A program made the translations under genes and the position numbers. A model generated the notes under the pieces. The model saw nothing but the letters and a program-made list of their open reading frames with translations. It did not search any database and had not been told where the DNA came from. Below, one piece after another: positions 1 through 9,204 of a stretch of DNA of 64,000 bases (the stretch's first letter is position 1; the number at the start of each line of letters is the position of its first letter). Location of the stretch: positions 1 through 64,000 of the forward strand of contig NZ_JACJRE010000009.1 in NCBI RefSeq assembly GCF_014697075.1, written 5' to 3'. The DNA comes from Tolypothrix sp. FACHB-123. GTDB lineage: Bacteria > Cyanobacteriota > Cyanobacteriia > Cyanobacteriales > Nostocaceae.

Positions 1-73
1 TGTCAATACATATAAGGCTTTTGGCAAAATAAAGATGCTTTTTTTGTGTTTATATGAGTGCTATAACTAATAA

Positions 74-589
74 TTTGGCATAATAGCTACTGAAGAACCA
101 AATAGTGGGGGTTTTGTACAAGTATTCAGTCAACAAGGTAAAGGTACAAAATTTAAAGTTTACTTACCAGCCATAGAACAAGCGAGCGATGAACAAGTAT
201 CATCGACAACAATACCCACAGGAAACCAAGAGCTAGTGATGATTGTCGATGATGAGGTAATGATACAATTAGCCACCAAAACATCACTAGAACAAGCTAA
301 TTATAGAACCTTGATTGCTAAAGATGGTATTGAGGCGATCGCAATTTACGCCCAGCATCAGCAGGAAATTAATTTAGTATTGATCGATATCATGATGCCG
401 AGTTTAGATGGATTAACAGCTATCCGTACCCTCAAAAAATTAAATCCTCAACTCAAAATCATCGCCACTAGCGGATTACCTACTCACAGTCGGGAAGCTT
501 TAGCAGCTGGTGCGCAAGAGTTTTTAGCCAAACCTTACACAGCCGCAGATTTATTAAATACTTTATCTGAGTTAATCGCCAACCAATAG
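74..589 (+). pseudogene. Remnant of a hybrid histidine kinase: end of ATPase domain plus receiver
   Basis: The frame is open from just after a stop at 71-73. It first encodes a segment NSGGFVQVFSQQGKGTKFKV (about 101-160) that matches the end of a GHKL ATPase domain, then a complete receiver domain of about 117 residues. The receiver shows the acidic pair in MIVDDE, the phospho-acceptor Asp in VLIDIMMP, the conserved Thr/Ser in IIATSG and the Lys in LAKPYT. Upstream of the stop I cannot see the G1 box, the H box or any sensor domain in this frame, so the kinase is truncated or decayed. An ATG at 236 could still give a stand-alone response regulator. I infer a decayed hybrid kinase whose receiver may remain expressible; the rest may lie outside the window. 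Confidence 0.6.
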
Positions 590-741
590 ACTGGTAAGCT
601 AAAACCCATCTCCATTGACATAATCATTTCATGGGGTTGTTGACAGTCAACACTCAACACTCAACAATCAACTGTGAAAAGATTAAAATCAATGTGCTGG
701 GCTATCTCAGCTACATTGAGATATCTGGAGTTTGTCATCCT

Positions 742-1338
742 GTGCTTACTGAATTACCAAAAATCAACGCCCTCAAACAACCCACTAGTTCCGCTTGGGT
801 AGAACAAGCGATCGCTAATTTAGATATAATTCTGCTCGATCATTCCCACTGCGAACGTAAAGCAGCAGGCGTGGCGTTAAATTTTATGTTTCGCTACCCT
901 TCCAATGCGAAAATGGTCAGAGAATTAACTGCGATCGCTCGTGAAGAACTAGAACACTTTGAACTCGTCAATCAGTGGCTAGAACGCCGCAACATCCCCC
1001 TCGCACCCTTACCACCACCACCCTACGGCGCGGGTTTAAAAGCGCAAGTTCGTCCCCAAGAACCAGATAGATTTTTAGATTCTTTACTCGTCACCGGATT
1101 AATAGAAGCTCGTAGTCATGAACGCTTAGGATTATTAGCTACACACTGTCCTGAGCCAGAATTAGCCAAATTTTACAAAGGTTTGATGGCATCTGAAGCC
1201 CGTCATTTCGGTACATACTGGGTTCTAGCTGATACTTACTTTGACCGTGAAATTGTCATGCAACGGCTCGATGAACTAGCAATAGTTGAAAGCGATCTGT
1301 TAGCAACATTACACTCAGAGCCTAGAATTCATAGTTAG
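742..1338 (+). CDS. miaE: tRNA-(ms2io6A)-hydroxylase MiaE
   Basis: Diiron ferritin-like enzyme that hydroxylates the isopentenyl side chain of ms2i6A at position 37 of tRNAs. The family signature is clear: HSHCERKAAG followed by EELEHFELV supplies one ligand set, and GLIEARSHERL and EARHFGTYW supply the other. The open frame extends back to an ATG at 631, but residues there (TVNTQHSTIN) are translated from the local TTGACAG/CAACACT short tandem repeats. Homologues as I know them begin close to the LTELPKINALKQP stretch, so I favour the GTG at 742, with GGAG 12 bases upstream. GTG 694 is an alternative. The VOC gene follows after 20 bases and may be co-transcribed. Confidence 0.9.
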   Translation: MLTELPKINALKQPTSSAWVEQAIANLDIILLDHSHCERKAAGVALNFMFRYPSNAKMVRELTAIAREELEHFELVNQWLERRNIPLAPLPPPPYGAGLKAQVRPQEPDRFLDSLLVTGLIEARSHERLGLLATHCPEPELAKFYKGLMASEARHFGTYWVLADTYFDREIVMQRLDELAIVESDLLATLHSEPRIHS

Positions 1339-1358
1339 TATATCAGCGTAAATGAATT

Positions 1359-1763
1359 ATGAAACTTCAGTTAACACACCTCAGACTACTCGTATCCAAT
1401 TATAAAGAGACTTTTTTGTTTTACCGGGATGTACTGGGATTGAATGTAGATTGGGGTGATGAAGAAACTGGATACGCCGAGTTTAACACCGGATCTATCC
1501 AGCTTGCTGTATTCAAAAAAGAGTTCATGGCACAAGTCATCCCCAGCATCAATCAGCCTTCATCCTTTGCTAGCCAAGATAAAACATCCTTAATTTTTGC
1601 TGTCGATAACGTCGATGAAGTTTATCAACGCCTCAAAGATCGTAATGGTATCCTCATGGCTCCACCGACAGATCGTCCAGACTGGGGAATTCGCACAGCT
1701 CATTTTCGCGATCCCGATGGCAATTTAATTGAGATATACACCAACTTGGGCATCCTGAGTTAA
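1359..1763 (+). CDS. VOC-family protein (glyoxalase/dioxygenase fold)
   Basis: A 134-residue protein of the vicinal oxygen chelate superfamily. The N-terminal half has LTHLRLLVSNYKETFLFYRD and the C-terminal half has FRDPDGNLIEIYTN, whose Glu is a usual metal ligand. This is one pair of beta-alpha-beta-beta-beta units, the normal size of a single-domain VOC protein. Members include glyoxalase I, fosfomycin and bleomycin resistance proteins and extradiol dioxygenases; the sequence does not say which substrate applies. It starts 20 bases after miaE on the same strand. An antisense open frame at its 3' end is a shadow. Confidence 0.8.
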   Translation: MKLQLTHLRLLVSNYKETFLFYRDVLGLNVDWGDEETGYAEFNTGSIQLAVFKKEFMAQVIPSINQPSSFASQDKTSLIFAVDNVDEVYQRLKDRNGILMAPPTDRPDWGIRTAHFRDPDGNLIEIYTNLGILS

Positions 1764-1787
1764 ATTTTCTTTGCCAGTTACTAGTCG

Positions 1788-2625
1788 ATGTCTCAACCAC
1801 AGCCAAACCAGAGTCCGAACTTTCGCCGCTTTGCTGACTGGTGCTTACATCAAGATAGCCTCTCACCTAAAGCCAGACATACAGTTGAGGTTCTATTGGC
1901 GGAAGTTATTACTTCTGATTGCTACCAAGCAGAGCAACGACTTGCAAGCGTTATCAGACTGGGGCTAAATTATCAGGAAATTTCCGATCTAAGTCTACTA
2001 TCTACATTAACCAATCTGACTTACTTAGAACTCGGTAATAATCAGATTTCTGACATTAGTCTATTATCTAGTTTAAGGAAACTGCGTTACCTAGAAATCA
2101 GTGATAATTCGATTGCCGATTTTTGTCCGTTGTCTGGTCTAACTAATTTTACTAAACTCTTTATTTGGCATAATAAAAATGACCTAGACCTGAGTCAATT
2201 TTCTACACTTCTCAACTTGACTCTACTGCGAACCAGCCATTGAATTTAGCGACGCTTGGCATACTGGATACTACTATCATAGTGTTAAACTACCAGAGAA
2301 ATACGGCAAAATTCACCCCCAACAATGGCAAGCACAATGGCTTGTACAAGAAGACAATGCTGAACTTAGATGCATATTAATCCAAGGTATAGGCTACGAT
2401 CGCATTTGTCAGCAACTACAAGCGCAAGTCATCGATTCTTGGGAAGAATACACCTTACTTCGCATTGATGCTGATGTTGATGTTGAGCCAATTCATCTTT
2501 TAAAAATGACTTGCCCTAGCACGGCAAAAATTCATACATTAAGAGTACCGCCTTTGATCAACTCTGCCAGAGTTGCGATTCGTTGGGTAAATTGGGATAT
2601 AGATCCAGAAGAAATTTCTGTGTAA
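1788..2625 (+). pseudogene. Broken leucine-rich-repeat protein gene with DUF6745-like C-terminal part
   Basis: The first piece (1788-2243, 151 aa) starts MSQPQPNQ, has a helical N-terminal region and then internalin-like leucine-rich repeats of about 22 residues (LTNLTYLELGNNQISDISLL and the following repeat). It stops at 2241-2243. A second, stop-free stretch in the +1 frame runs from 2221 to 2625 with no start codon of its own. It encodes HTGYYYHSVKLPEKYGKI, later YTLLRIDADVDVEPIHLLKM and finally LRVPPLINSARVAIRWVN. The last segment resembles the end of DUF6745-type proteins, which often follow LRRs in cyanobacteria. The simplest reading is one ancestral LRR protein broken near 2220-2245 by a frameshift or small deletion. 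A sequencing error is possible. Confidence 0.65.
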
Positions 2626-2679
2626 ACTTGACTCTCTTTTTGCTCCCATTCAAAATTAAAAATTATTGAAAATTTTCCG

Positions 2680-3183
2680 ATGAGAGATTATTATCGAGAC
2701 TTTTTGATTCGTAACTGGGAGCAGAGCGATCGCACTAGCACTGCCGCAGTTATTAGTTATGTATTATCAGAATACGGTTTGGGCTGGGAACCAAACGGAG
2801 CCGATCGCGATGTGGTACAAGTTGAAGAATGCTACTTAGCCACAGGCGGTGAATTTTGGGTAATTGAACACCAAGGGCAATTAGTAGGAACCGGGGCATA
2901 CTATCCGGTAAATCGCGGTGAAAAAGCCGTAGAAATCAGGAAAATGTATTTATTGCCCAGCATCAGAGGTATAGGATTAGGGAAATATTTGTTACAACAA
3001 CTAGAAGAAGCGATCGCTGCCCGTGGCTTCAAGCAAATTTGGATAGAAACCGCCAGCGTCTTAGTAGAAGCTGTCAAACTCTACGAAAGCAACGGCTATC
3101 AACCAGCCACAGGAGTAGAAACCCCAAGGTGCGATCGCGTTTATGTCAAATACCTCAATCAATCCTCAAAGGAAGAGGGTTGA
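2680..3183 (+). CDS. GNAT-family N-acetyltransferase
   Basis: A 167-residue Gcn5-related acetyltransferase that would transfer an acetyl group from acetyl-CoA to an amine. Motif A, the pyrophosphate-binding loop, is visible as MYLLPSIRGIGLGKYLLQQL (about residues 89-108), preceded by the strand EIRKMYL. Motif B follows as ETASVLVEAVKLYESNGYQP. The substrate cannot be predicted. The ATG at 2680 follows an A/T-rich leader without a strong ribosome binding site. It is separated from the ComF gene by a short run of TTGACNG and CCCCATG repeats. Confidence 0.85.
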   Translation: MRDYYRDFLIRNWEQSDRTSTAAVISYVLSEYGLGWEPNGADRDVVQVEECYLATGGEFWVIEHQGQLVGTGAYYPVNRGEKAVEIRKMYLLPSIRGIGLGKYLLQQLEEAIAARGFKQIWIETASVLVEAVKLYESNGYQPATGVETPRCDRVYVKYLNQSSKEEG

Positions 3184-3228
3184 CGGTTGACAGTTGACTG
3201 TTGACGCTTGACTCATACCCCATGCCCC

Positions 3229-3900
3229 ATGCCCCATCCCCTAATTAAAGGATTACTTAATCTTTTTCTCCAATCCCATTGTCCTTTGTGTCAACGCAGT
3301 ACCCCTAGCCATCTGTGTGAATACTGTGAAAGACAGCTGCAACAATGTCGCCTGCAAGACCCGAAAATCTTTTGGCAAAGACCGATACCAGTGTTTAGCT
3401 GGGGGGTTTATGGTGGTTCGTTAAAAAGAGCGATCGCTGTGATGAAATATGAAAATCAACCACAAATTGCTAAACCTTTAGGTCAGTGGTTAGGTGAAAC
3501 ATGGTTATTAAATTCGCCCATTGATCATCAAAATTTGCTAGTCGTACCCATACCACTTCACCCCAGTAAACAAAAAACCCGAGGATACAATCAAGCCGCA
3601 CTCATAGCCCAAAGCTTTTGTCAAACAGCTGAGTTAAAATTCAAACTAAATGGTCTAGAAAGAGTTAGAGAAACTAAAGCACAATTTGGTTTATCGGCAT
3701 CTGAGCGCGAAAAAAACTTGGCAGCAGCTTTTGTTGTTGGGCAAGAATTGCGCCGTATTCCTCCCACTGTACCAGTGTTGTTAGTAGATGATATTTACAC
3801 TACGGGTGCTACCGCCGCAGCCGCGGTGCAAACACTCAGTGAGTGCAAAATTCCTATATTAGGCTTGGTAGCCCTTGCTACTACAAACAAAAATAAATAA
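3229..3900 (+). CDS. ComF-family phosphoribosyltransferase-like protein
   Basis: A protein of the ComF/GntX family. It has a small zinc-ribbon region near the N-terminus (CPLC then CEYCERQLQQC) and a type I phosphoribosyltransferase fold with the PRPP loop VLLVDDIYTTGATAAAAV near the C-terminus. ComF of Bacillus is needed for DNA uptake, and cyanobacterial natural transformation uses a ComF homologue; I infer such a role here. The open frame reaches a TTG at 3208, but residues between 3208 and 3228 come from CCCATGCCCCATG repeats, so I start at ATG 3229. The C-terminal end LVALATTNKNK is normal for the family. The gene stands alone. Confidence 0.85.
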   Translation: MPHPLIKGLLNLFLQSHCPLCQRSTPSHLCEYCERQLQQCRLQDPKIFWQRPIPVFSWGVYGGSLKRAIAVMKYENQPQIAKPLGQWLGETWLLNSPIDHQNLLVVPIPLHPSKQKTRGYNQAALIAQSFCQTAELKFKLNGLERVRETKAQFGLSASEREKNLAAAFVVGQELRRIPPTVPVLLVDDIYTTGATAAAAVQTLSECKIPILGLVALATTNKNK

Positions 3901-3983
3901 CTCAACAACACATGGGAAAGCTATTATTCTTTAAAACTCTATAATTGACCAAATTATCCTGTTTTTATGGAAATTTTGCTTTA

Positions 3984-4445
3984 ATGATCAGTCAAGTTTT
4001 TGTCGCGGGTTTACAACGGCTAATTATTCTTCCTGCCACCTTATTGGCAATGAGCATCAGTACAAATGCTGTTTTTGCTCAAAATAAGTTATATAGTCCA
4101 ATTCCTTTAACTACCAGTAGTTCAGAATTTTCCGATACTCTTTCAGAGAAAGATATTCCCACAGGTCAGGGCGGGTACGCTCGCGATTACGCTGTCAAGC
4201 TCAATAAAGGCGACAATTTAGCAGTTGATTTGTCATCAGATAACTTTGACTGCATTATTACCCTACTTTCGCCCAATGGTACAACCTTAGCCGAAAATGA
4301 CGACGGGCCTGATGGCACAAGTAATTCCCTATTGTTTACCCGCATTGCAGAGACAGGAACTTATATAATTCGCGTCCGTTCTTTCGGAGAAACTGGCGTT
4401 GGTAACTTTAAATTAAAAGTAACAAAGCTACAGCCGATAAAGTGA
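3984..4445 (+). CDS. Secreted protein with pre-peptidase C-terminal (PPC) domain
   Basis: About 153 residues from ATG 3984. The N-terminus (LQRLIILPATLLAMSIST) ends in NAVFAQ, a good Sec signal with AXA-like cleavage site. The mature part is a single beta-sandwich PPC domain: YAVKLNKGDNLAVDLSSDNF, LLSPNGTTLAENDDGPDG and TGTYIIRVRSFGETG. PPC domains usually sit beside extracellular proteases; here the domain stands alone, so it may be a periplasmic or cell-surface accessory protein. An upstream in-frame start at 3945 would put charged residues before the signal and is less likely. GGGGCATGGGGCATGG repeats follow the stop. Confidence 0.8.
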   Translation: MISQVFVAGLQRLIILPATLLAMSISTNAVFAQNKLYSPIPLTTSSSEFSDTLSEKDIPTGQGGYARDYAVKLNKGDNLAVDLSSDNFDCIITLLSPNGTTLAENDDGPDGTSNSLLFTRIAETGTYIIRVRSFGETGVGNFKLKVTKLQPIK

Positions 4446-4502
4446 TATGGGGCATGGGGCATGGCTATTTCTCCTGTGCTTCCTCTGCCCCTCTGATTTC
4501 TT

Positions 4503-5276
4503 TCAAAAAGCAGTGAGAACGCAAAGAAATAGGGCTTCAGTCCATTCCACAACTGCGCCATAAGTGTCACCAGTGTGACCGCCTAATTTGTGGTTAAACC
4601 AGGCACTAGTGGCAGTAGCGATCGCTATTCCCGCAGCTACCATTACTAATGCCAAAAATCTCTGCTGGTTATATAGTAAAAAGAGTAATCCACTGATGCT
4701 AATCAGTAACAACAGTCCCGGTAACAAATCTTTGTAGGATTGAATGGCTTGTTTGTGAAATGCGCCTTTACCAGTCGGTTTAAGATAAGGATAATAAGCG
4801 ATCGCTAGCTGTTGTCCCCAGCGTCCCCAACCACAAGTAGCCATCAAGATTAACCAACGGTTTGTTTCTATCTCTGTCAAGGCTGTTGTTTTTAGCAATA
4901 ATAGAGCGATCGCAGCCATTGCGCCAAATGCACCTGTAGCACTATCTGCCATCACCTCTAGCCTTCTCTCTGGGTCACCTACCGCCAAACCGTCAGCAGT
5001 ATCCATTGCTCCATCTAAATGTAGCCCTCCAGTAATGCCAATACCCATGCTGACTACTAGCGCGCTACGAGTTAATATTGGTATACCCAAATAACTCATT
5101 CCCATATCAAACAATCCTAAAATTCCCCCAATCAACAGCCCAATTAGTGGAGCCATACGCGCCACTTGCGCAAATACCAATCCGTTGACAGTTGGCAACG
5201 GAATTACAGTATAAAATATCACGGCAGCTACCAAATCAAGCAGCAGCTTTTTCCCAAAACTAGGCTGGTCGTTCAT
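4503..5276 (-). CDS. cobS: Adenosylcobinamide-GDP ribazoletransferase (cobalamin synthase) CobS
   Basis: An integral membrane enzyme that joins adenosylcobinamide-GDP with alpha-ribazole to make adenosylcobalamin (or the pseudo form). Family motifs are present: [13 protein letters not shown] near residue 83, [10 protein letters not shown], and [17 protein letters not shown] close to the C-terminus. At 257 residues it has the normal length and several hydrophobic segments. Its start ([15 protein letters not shown]) faces a block of short tandem repeats. I looked for a cobalamin riboswitch in the 5' region (5277-5460) and saw no convincing B12 box. The gene stands apart from other cobalamin genes in this window. 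Confidence 0.92.
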   Translation of the reverse strand: MNDQPSFGKKLLLDLVAAVIFYTVIPLPTVNGLVFAQVARMAPLIGLLIGGILGLFDMGMSYLGIPILTRSALVVSMGIGITGGLHLDGAMDTADGLAVGDPERRLEVMADSATGAFGAMAAIALLLLKTTALTEIETNRWLILMATCGWGRWGQQLAIAYYPYLKPTGKGAFHKQAIQSYKDLLPGLLLLISISGLLFLLYNQQRFLALVMVAAGIAIATATSAWFNHKLGGHTGDTYGAVVEWTEALFLCVLTAF

Positions 5277-5282
5277 AGAATT

Positions 5283-5385
5283 TACGGGATGAGGGGCTAG
5301 GGATGAGGGGCTAGGGTCTAGGGACTAAGAACAAATGACTAATGACTAATGACCAATGACCAATGACCAATGACCAATGACAAAA
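5283..5385. repeat. Short tandem repeats (GATGAGGGGCTAGG and TGACCAA/TGACTAA types)
   Basis: Two copies of GATGAGGGGCTAGG are followed by GTCTAGGGACTA and then about eight copies of a seven-base unit, TGACTAA changing to TGACCAA. This is the STRR class known from heterocystous cyanobacteria. It lies between the divergent starts of cobS and the 5507 gene, so it is in the shared 5' region. Confidence 0.85.
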
Positions 5386-5506
5386 TTTAGCTTATTGGAC
5401 GGTCGCTCTCAAAAGTTGATATTTTTTAAATGTAGGGAGTAAACAGACTTTTGACCTCAAAATTTTGCGCTGTTGCACCTCACTTACGCTCATACCCCAT
5501 TTCCTT

Positions 5507-5959
5507 ATGAGTCACCATCTACCCGACACCAAGATACCAGCTCCGTGCATTATTAACACGGGCATTATTGTGAATAAGCTCGACATCCGGCGATTGTTGG
5601 CTGACTTAGGTCGAGTCCACTACATCTACACCCAAGACGGACAGTTACAAAGTGAGGGTGATGGGGATGTGATGGAAGTGTTTGCCAACCCGCAAAGGTC
5701 TACTCTCGTGGCTAACCATGCACTTTATTTGAACGTTCATAGTTTTGACTACCTAGAACTCAAACAGTCCGAGCAACAAGAAACCTACTTTGATTTGCTC
5801 CAAGAAGGTATGTGTTTGCGGCTGATTCCCCTCTCAACGCCTTTACAAGAGCGCAGAGAGCGCAACTTGAATGTGAGCGCCATCGAAGCCATGATGGAGC
5901 AAGTACTCGCCGCCAGATGGGATGCGGAAATTGATGATGATACGACCGACTCATTTTGA
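5507..5959 (+). CDS. Conserved cyanobacterial protein of unknown function
   Basis: 150 residues from ATG 5507. An upstream in-frame ATG at 5465 would add a Cys-rich leader that looks non-coding. The protein appears soluble: no signal and no membrane segment. Visible features are INTGIIVNKLDIRRLLADLG, a predicted beta region around ALYLNVHSFDYLEL, and an acidic C-terminus (DAEIDDDTTDSF). I recognise it only as a type of protein shared by cyanobacteria and know no function for it. It is divergent from cobS across the repeat block and is followed by another repeat array. Confidence 0.75.
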   Translation: MSHHLPDTKIPAPCIINTGIIVNKLDIRRLLADLGRVHYIYTQDGQLQSEGDGDVMEVFANPQRSTLVANHALYLNVHSFDYLELKQSEQQETYFDLLQEGMCLRLIPLSTPLQERRERNLNVSAIEAMMEQVLAARWDAEIDDDTTDSF

Positions 5960-5975
5960 ATAATTTAGCTTGAAA

Positions 5976-6016
5976 ATACTGTTGACTGTTGACTGTTGAC
6001 TGTTGACTGTTGACCG
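5976..6016. repeat. TGTTGAC tandem repeat array
   Basis: About five perfect seven-base copies of TGTTGAC with a sixth degenerate one (TGTTGACCGG). A second small array, three units of TGCCTTTG near 6075-6098, follows. Both lie between the 5507 gene and tgt. Confidence 0.9.
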
Positions 6017-6154
6017 GAAAGAGAAATTTTTAAGGCTTTTTAGTTTACCAATCTTTATAGATTAATTTTTTTTATGCCTTTGTGCCTTTGTGCCTTTGGG
6101 GTGGAAAATAATCTTTTACCACAAAGACCCAAGGGCATACAATCGTTAAATTAA

Positions 6155-7279
<1,125 letters not shown>

Positions 7280-7415
7280 GTAGGAGGGAGACAAGGAGGA
7301 CAAGGGAGACAAATGACTATTGACAACTGACAACTGACAACTGACCATTGACCAAACCATGTTAAGATACCTATCAATTATGAAAGCTGTGTTGGATAGG
7401 TGGATTTAAACGAAT

Positions 7416-7553
7416 ATGGAAGCAGCATTGTTGTTAGCAAAATTGCCGGAAGCATACCAAATTTTTAATCCTTTGGTAGATGTTCTCCCAGTAATTCCCG
7501 TTTTCTTCTTGTTACTTGCTTTCGTTTGGCAAGCAGCAGTTGGATTTAGGTAA
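7416..7553 (+). CDS. psbK: Photosystem II reaction centre protein K
   Basis: A 45-codon gene. The product begins [20 protein letters not shown] and ends in a single membrane helix followed by [11 protein letters not shown]. The processed PsbK starts at the KLPEAY segment in known cyanobacteria and plants, so the first eight or so residues are a leader. PsbK binds CP43 at the periphery of photosystem II. A weak GGATAGGTGG lies upstream of the ATG, and a rho-independent terminator follows 22 bases after the stop, which suggests a monocistronic message or the end of a tgt-psbK transcript. Confidence 0.95.
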   Translation: MEAALLLAKLPEAYQIFNPLVDVLPVIPVFFLLLAFVWQAAVGFR

Positions 7554-7575
7554 GTTAATTAAGTTTTCATCTCTG

Positions 7576-7607
7576 GGACAGGTTAAAAATACCTGTCCTA
7601 TTTTTTT
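7576..7607 (+). terminator. Rho-independent terminator after psbK
   Basis: Perfect 8-bp stem GGACAGGT / ACCTGTCC (7576-7583 with 7591-7598), seven-base A-rich loop, then TATTTTTTT. Confidence 0.9.
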
Positions 7608-7736
7608 GTATTATTAGTTTTGCAAAACTAGATATTTCTTAATAATCTGTAATCTTTTAATATAGACTTAAGTTAGTATATCAAGCCTGGTTAAAAAAAT
7701 ATCAAAGCCACGCTGCAAGTCCCTAAGGTATTAGTT

Positions 7737-8033
7737 ATGGGTAATATCAAATTTGTTAAAGAAGATAAAGAAATAATAGCGGCAGATGGTGCTAATCTCC
7801 GGCTGAAAGCCATGCAAAATGGCATTGATATCTATACATTGTTTGGCAAAATGACAAATTGCGGCGGCTATGGCCAGTGTGGTACTTGCATAGTCGAGAT
7901 TACAGAAGGTATAGAGAATCTTTCCCCGCGCACAGATGTAGAAAACCGCAAATTAAAGAAAAAACCCGAAAATTACCGCCTTGCTTGTCAAACCTTAGTT
8001 AACGGGCCTGTCAGCGTAGTCACCAAGCCTTAG
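7737..8033 (+). CDS. 2Fe-2S ferredoxin
   Basis: A 98-residue plant/adrenodoxin-fold ferredoxin. Cluster ligands are visible as [12 protein letters not shown], which gives three Cys, plus the distal Cys in YRLACQTLV. The spacing C-x5-C-x2-C is that of 2Fe-2S proteins. The sequence around the cluster is not that of the photosynthetic PetF, so an electron-transfer role outside the main linear chain is likely. It sits between psbK and psbM on the same strand, with its own upstream region of about 180 bases. A role in photosystem II assembly is conceivable from position alone but is only inference. Confidence 0.88.
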   Translation: MGNIKFVKEDKEIIAADGANLRLKAMQNGIDIYTLFGKMTNCGGYGQCGTCIVEITEGIENLSPRTDVENRKLKKKPENYRLACQTLVNGPVSVVTKP

Positions 8034-8154
8034 CCTTTTAGATGCATTTCCGGTTAGCAAGCATTTGCACCATCAGAAAATATGGGCAAACTCTGTCATC
8101 TATGATGCTATTCTAAATGTTGTTGACCGGAAATCTAGGAGAGGCTTTCTTGCC

Positions 8155-8271
8155 ATGCAAGTTAATGACCTGGGGTTTGTAGCGAGCATTCTGTTCGTAC
8201 TAGTTCCCTCTGTATTTTTGATAGTTCTTTACATCCAGACTGCCAGCCGCGAAGGTAAAAAAGATAGTTAA
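8155..8271 (+). CDS. psbM: Photosystem II reaction centre protein M
   Basis: A 38-residue single-helix protein starting [20 protein letters not shown], with a conserved polar tail ASREGKKDS. PsbM sits at the photosystem II dimer interface. The open frame extends upstream to 8065, but the leader residues are unlike PsbM, and the ATG at 8155 has AGGAGAGG at 8137-8144. A strong terminator follows. Confidence 0.95.
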   Translation: MQVNDLGFVASILFVLVPSVFLIVLYIQTASREGKKDS

Positions 8272-8290
8272 AACGCTTTATAAAATAAAG

Positions 8291-8322
8291 AACCCCTACA
8301 CCAATGGTGCAGGGGTTTTTGT
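8291..8322. terminator. Strong terminator between psbM and the universal stress gene
   Basis: The 12-bp stem AACCCCTACACC / GGTGCAGGGGTT (8291-8302 with 8306-8317) has one mismatch, a three-base loop and a following T-run. A-rich sequence on the other side (AAATAAAG) may let it also end the converging minus-strand gene. Confidence 0.9.
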
Positions 8323-8349
8323 TTATCAACCGCTAAATCTATTTAGCTG

Positions 8350-9204
8350 TTAACTAGTGGTTCGTGCCAACAGTACAGGACAAGTAGCATTCACGCGAAC
8401 ATAGTCAGATAAAGAAGAGCCAATGAGCCTATCTATATCGACAAAACTCTTAGCTACCGATGGACGACGATCGGGAGATCCCAGTAATAATAAATCTACG
8501 CTCAATTCTTCTGCTAAACGACAGATTTCTTCACCTGGTTTACCCGAACTGCTGAAACAACGTGCTTTGACTCCTTGTTTGTTGGCTTCTGCAACAGCTG
8601 CGGCTAAAACTGAATTCTTCTCTGGGGTAACTTCGGTGAGTTCAGATGATTTACCGCGTAAATCTGTATTTACATTCGCTAAGATTAGCTGACCACCCTC
8701 GATACCACGCAGTAAGAACAAAGCTAAACTCAAGCAGTGTTTCGCTGACTCCGAGTTATCCATTGCCACCATAACGCGGTTAATTCGTTTAACATAAATG
8801 TCATCTTTGACCAGCAACATAGGACGAGATGACAGTTGGAATACATACTGGCTAACTGAATTCGATAAAATAGATTGTAGGCGCTTGAGTCCGCGTGAAC
8901 CCATGATGATCAAGTCAGCATCGATTTCATCAGCTACCTGACAAACCACATCTTTGGGATCACCTTGGCGCAAGATAGAAGAAACCTGGCTCGCATCTAA
9001 GTTCAAAGTCTGAATCGCATTTGCTAAGATCTTGCCACCTTCCTCCCACTTTTCGGTCATAGCGTTAGCAGTAGATTGAGATGGAACTACGTGCAACACT
9101 GTAACTTTTGCAGTTTTGATTGATGGCACTTCTTTTAATGCCTTGAGCATTTCTTCTGCATGTCCCAATCCAGACACAGCCAGCAAAATTTTATCTATCA
9201 TCAT
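8350..9204 (-). CDS. Tandem universal stress protein (two UspA domains)
   Basis: 284 residues with two UspA domains. Domain 1 (about 1-140) starts MIDKILLAVSGLGHAEEML and ends with IIMGSRGLKRLQSILSNSVS, which matches the G-2x-G-9x-G(S/N) nucleotide-binding loop. Domain 2 (about 143-284) begins INRVMVAMDNSESAKHCLSL and ends LLLGSPDRR, with a later GSSLSDYVRV. It is cytosolic with no signal. It converges with psbM across a shared terminator. The 5' region is a kilobase without genes, so regulation could be complex. Function in stress survival follows from the family only. Confidence 0.9.
   Translation of the reverse strand: MMIDKILLAVSGLGHAEEMLKALKEVPSIKTAKVTVLHVVPSQSTANAMTEKWEEGGKILANAIQTLNLDASQVSSILRQGDPKDVVCQVADEIDADLIIMGSRGLKRLQSILSNSVSQYVFQLSSRPMLLVKDDIYVKRINRVMVAMDNSESAKHCLSLALFLLRGIEGGQLILANVNTDLRGKSSELTEVTPEKNSVLAAAVAEANKQGVKARCFSSSGKPGEEICRLAEELSVDLLLLGSPDRRPSVAKSFVDIDRLIGSSLSDYVRVNATCPVLLARTTS

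Noticed and set aside
4361-4570. Antisense open frame across the end of the PPC gene
   Set aside because: It overlaps two better supported genes, has repeat-encoded residues and no family features.
5283-5385. CRISPR array
   Set aside because: Repeats are seven-base direct tandem units without spacers; none of the repeat arrays in the window has the repeat-spacer pattern.
5277-5464. Cobalamin riboswitch upstream of cobS
   Set aside because: No convincing B12 box or helix set; the region is dominated by tandem repeats.
7348-7368. TTGACC / TAAGAT promoter in front of psbK
   Set aside because: The boxes are only nine bases apart, too close for a sigma-70-type promoter.
8065-8154. N-terminal extension of psbM
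   Set aside because: The residues are not found in PsbM and the ribosome site belongs to the ATG at 8155.
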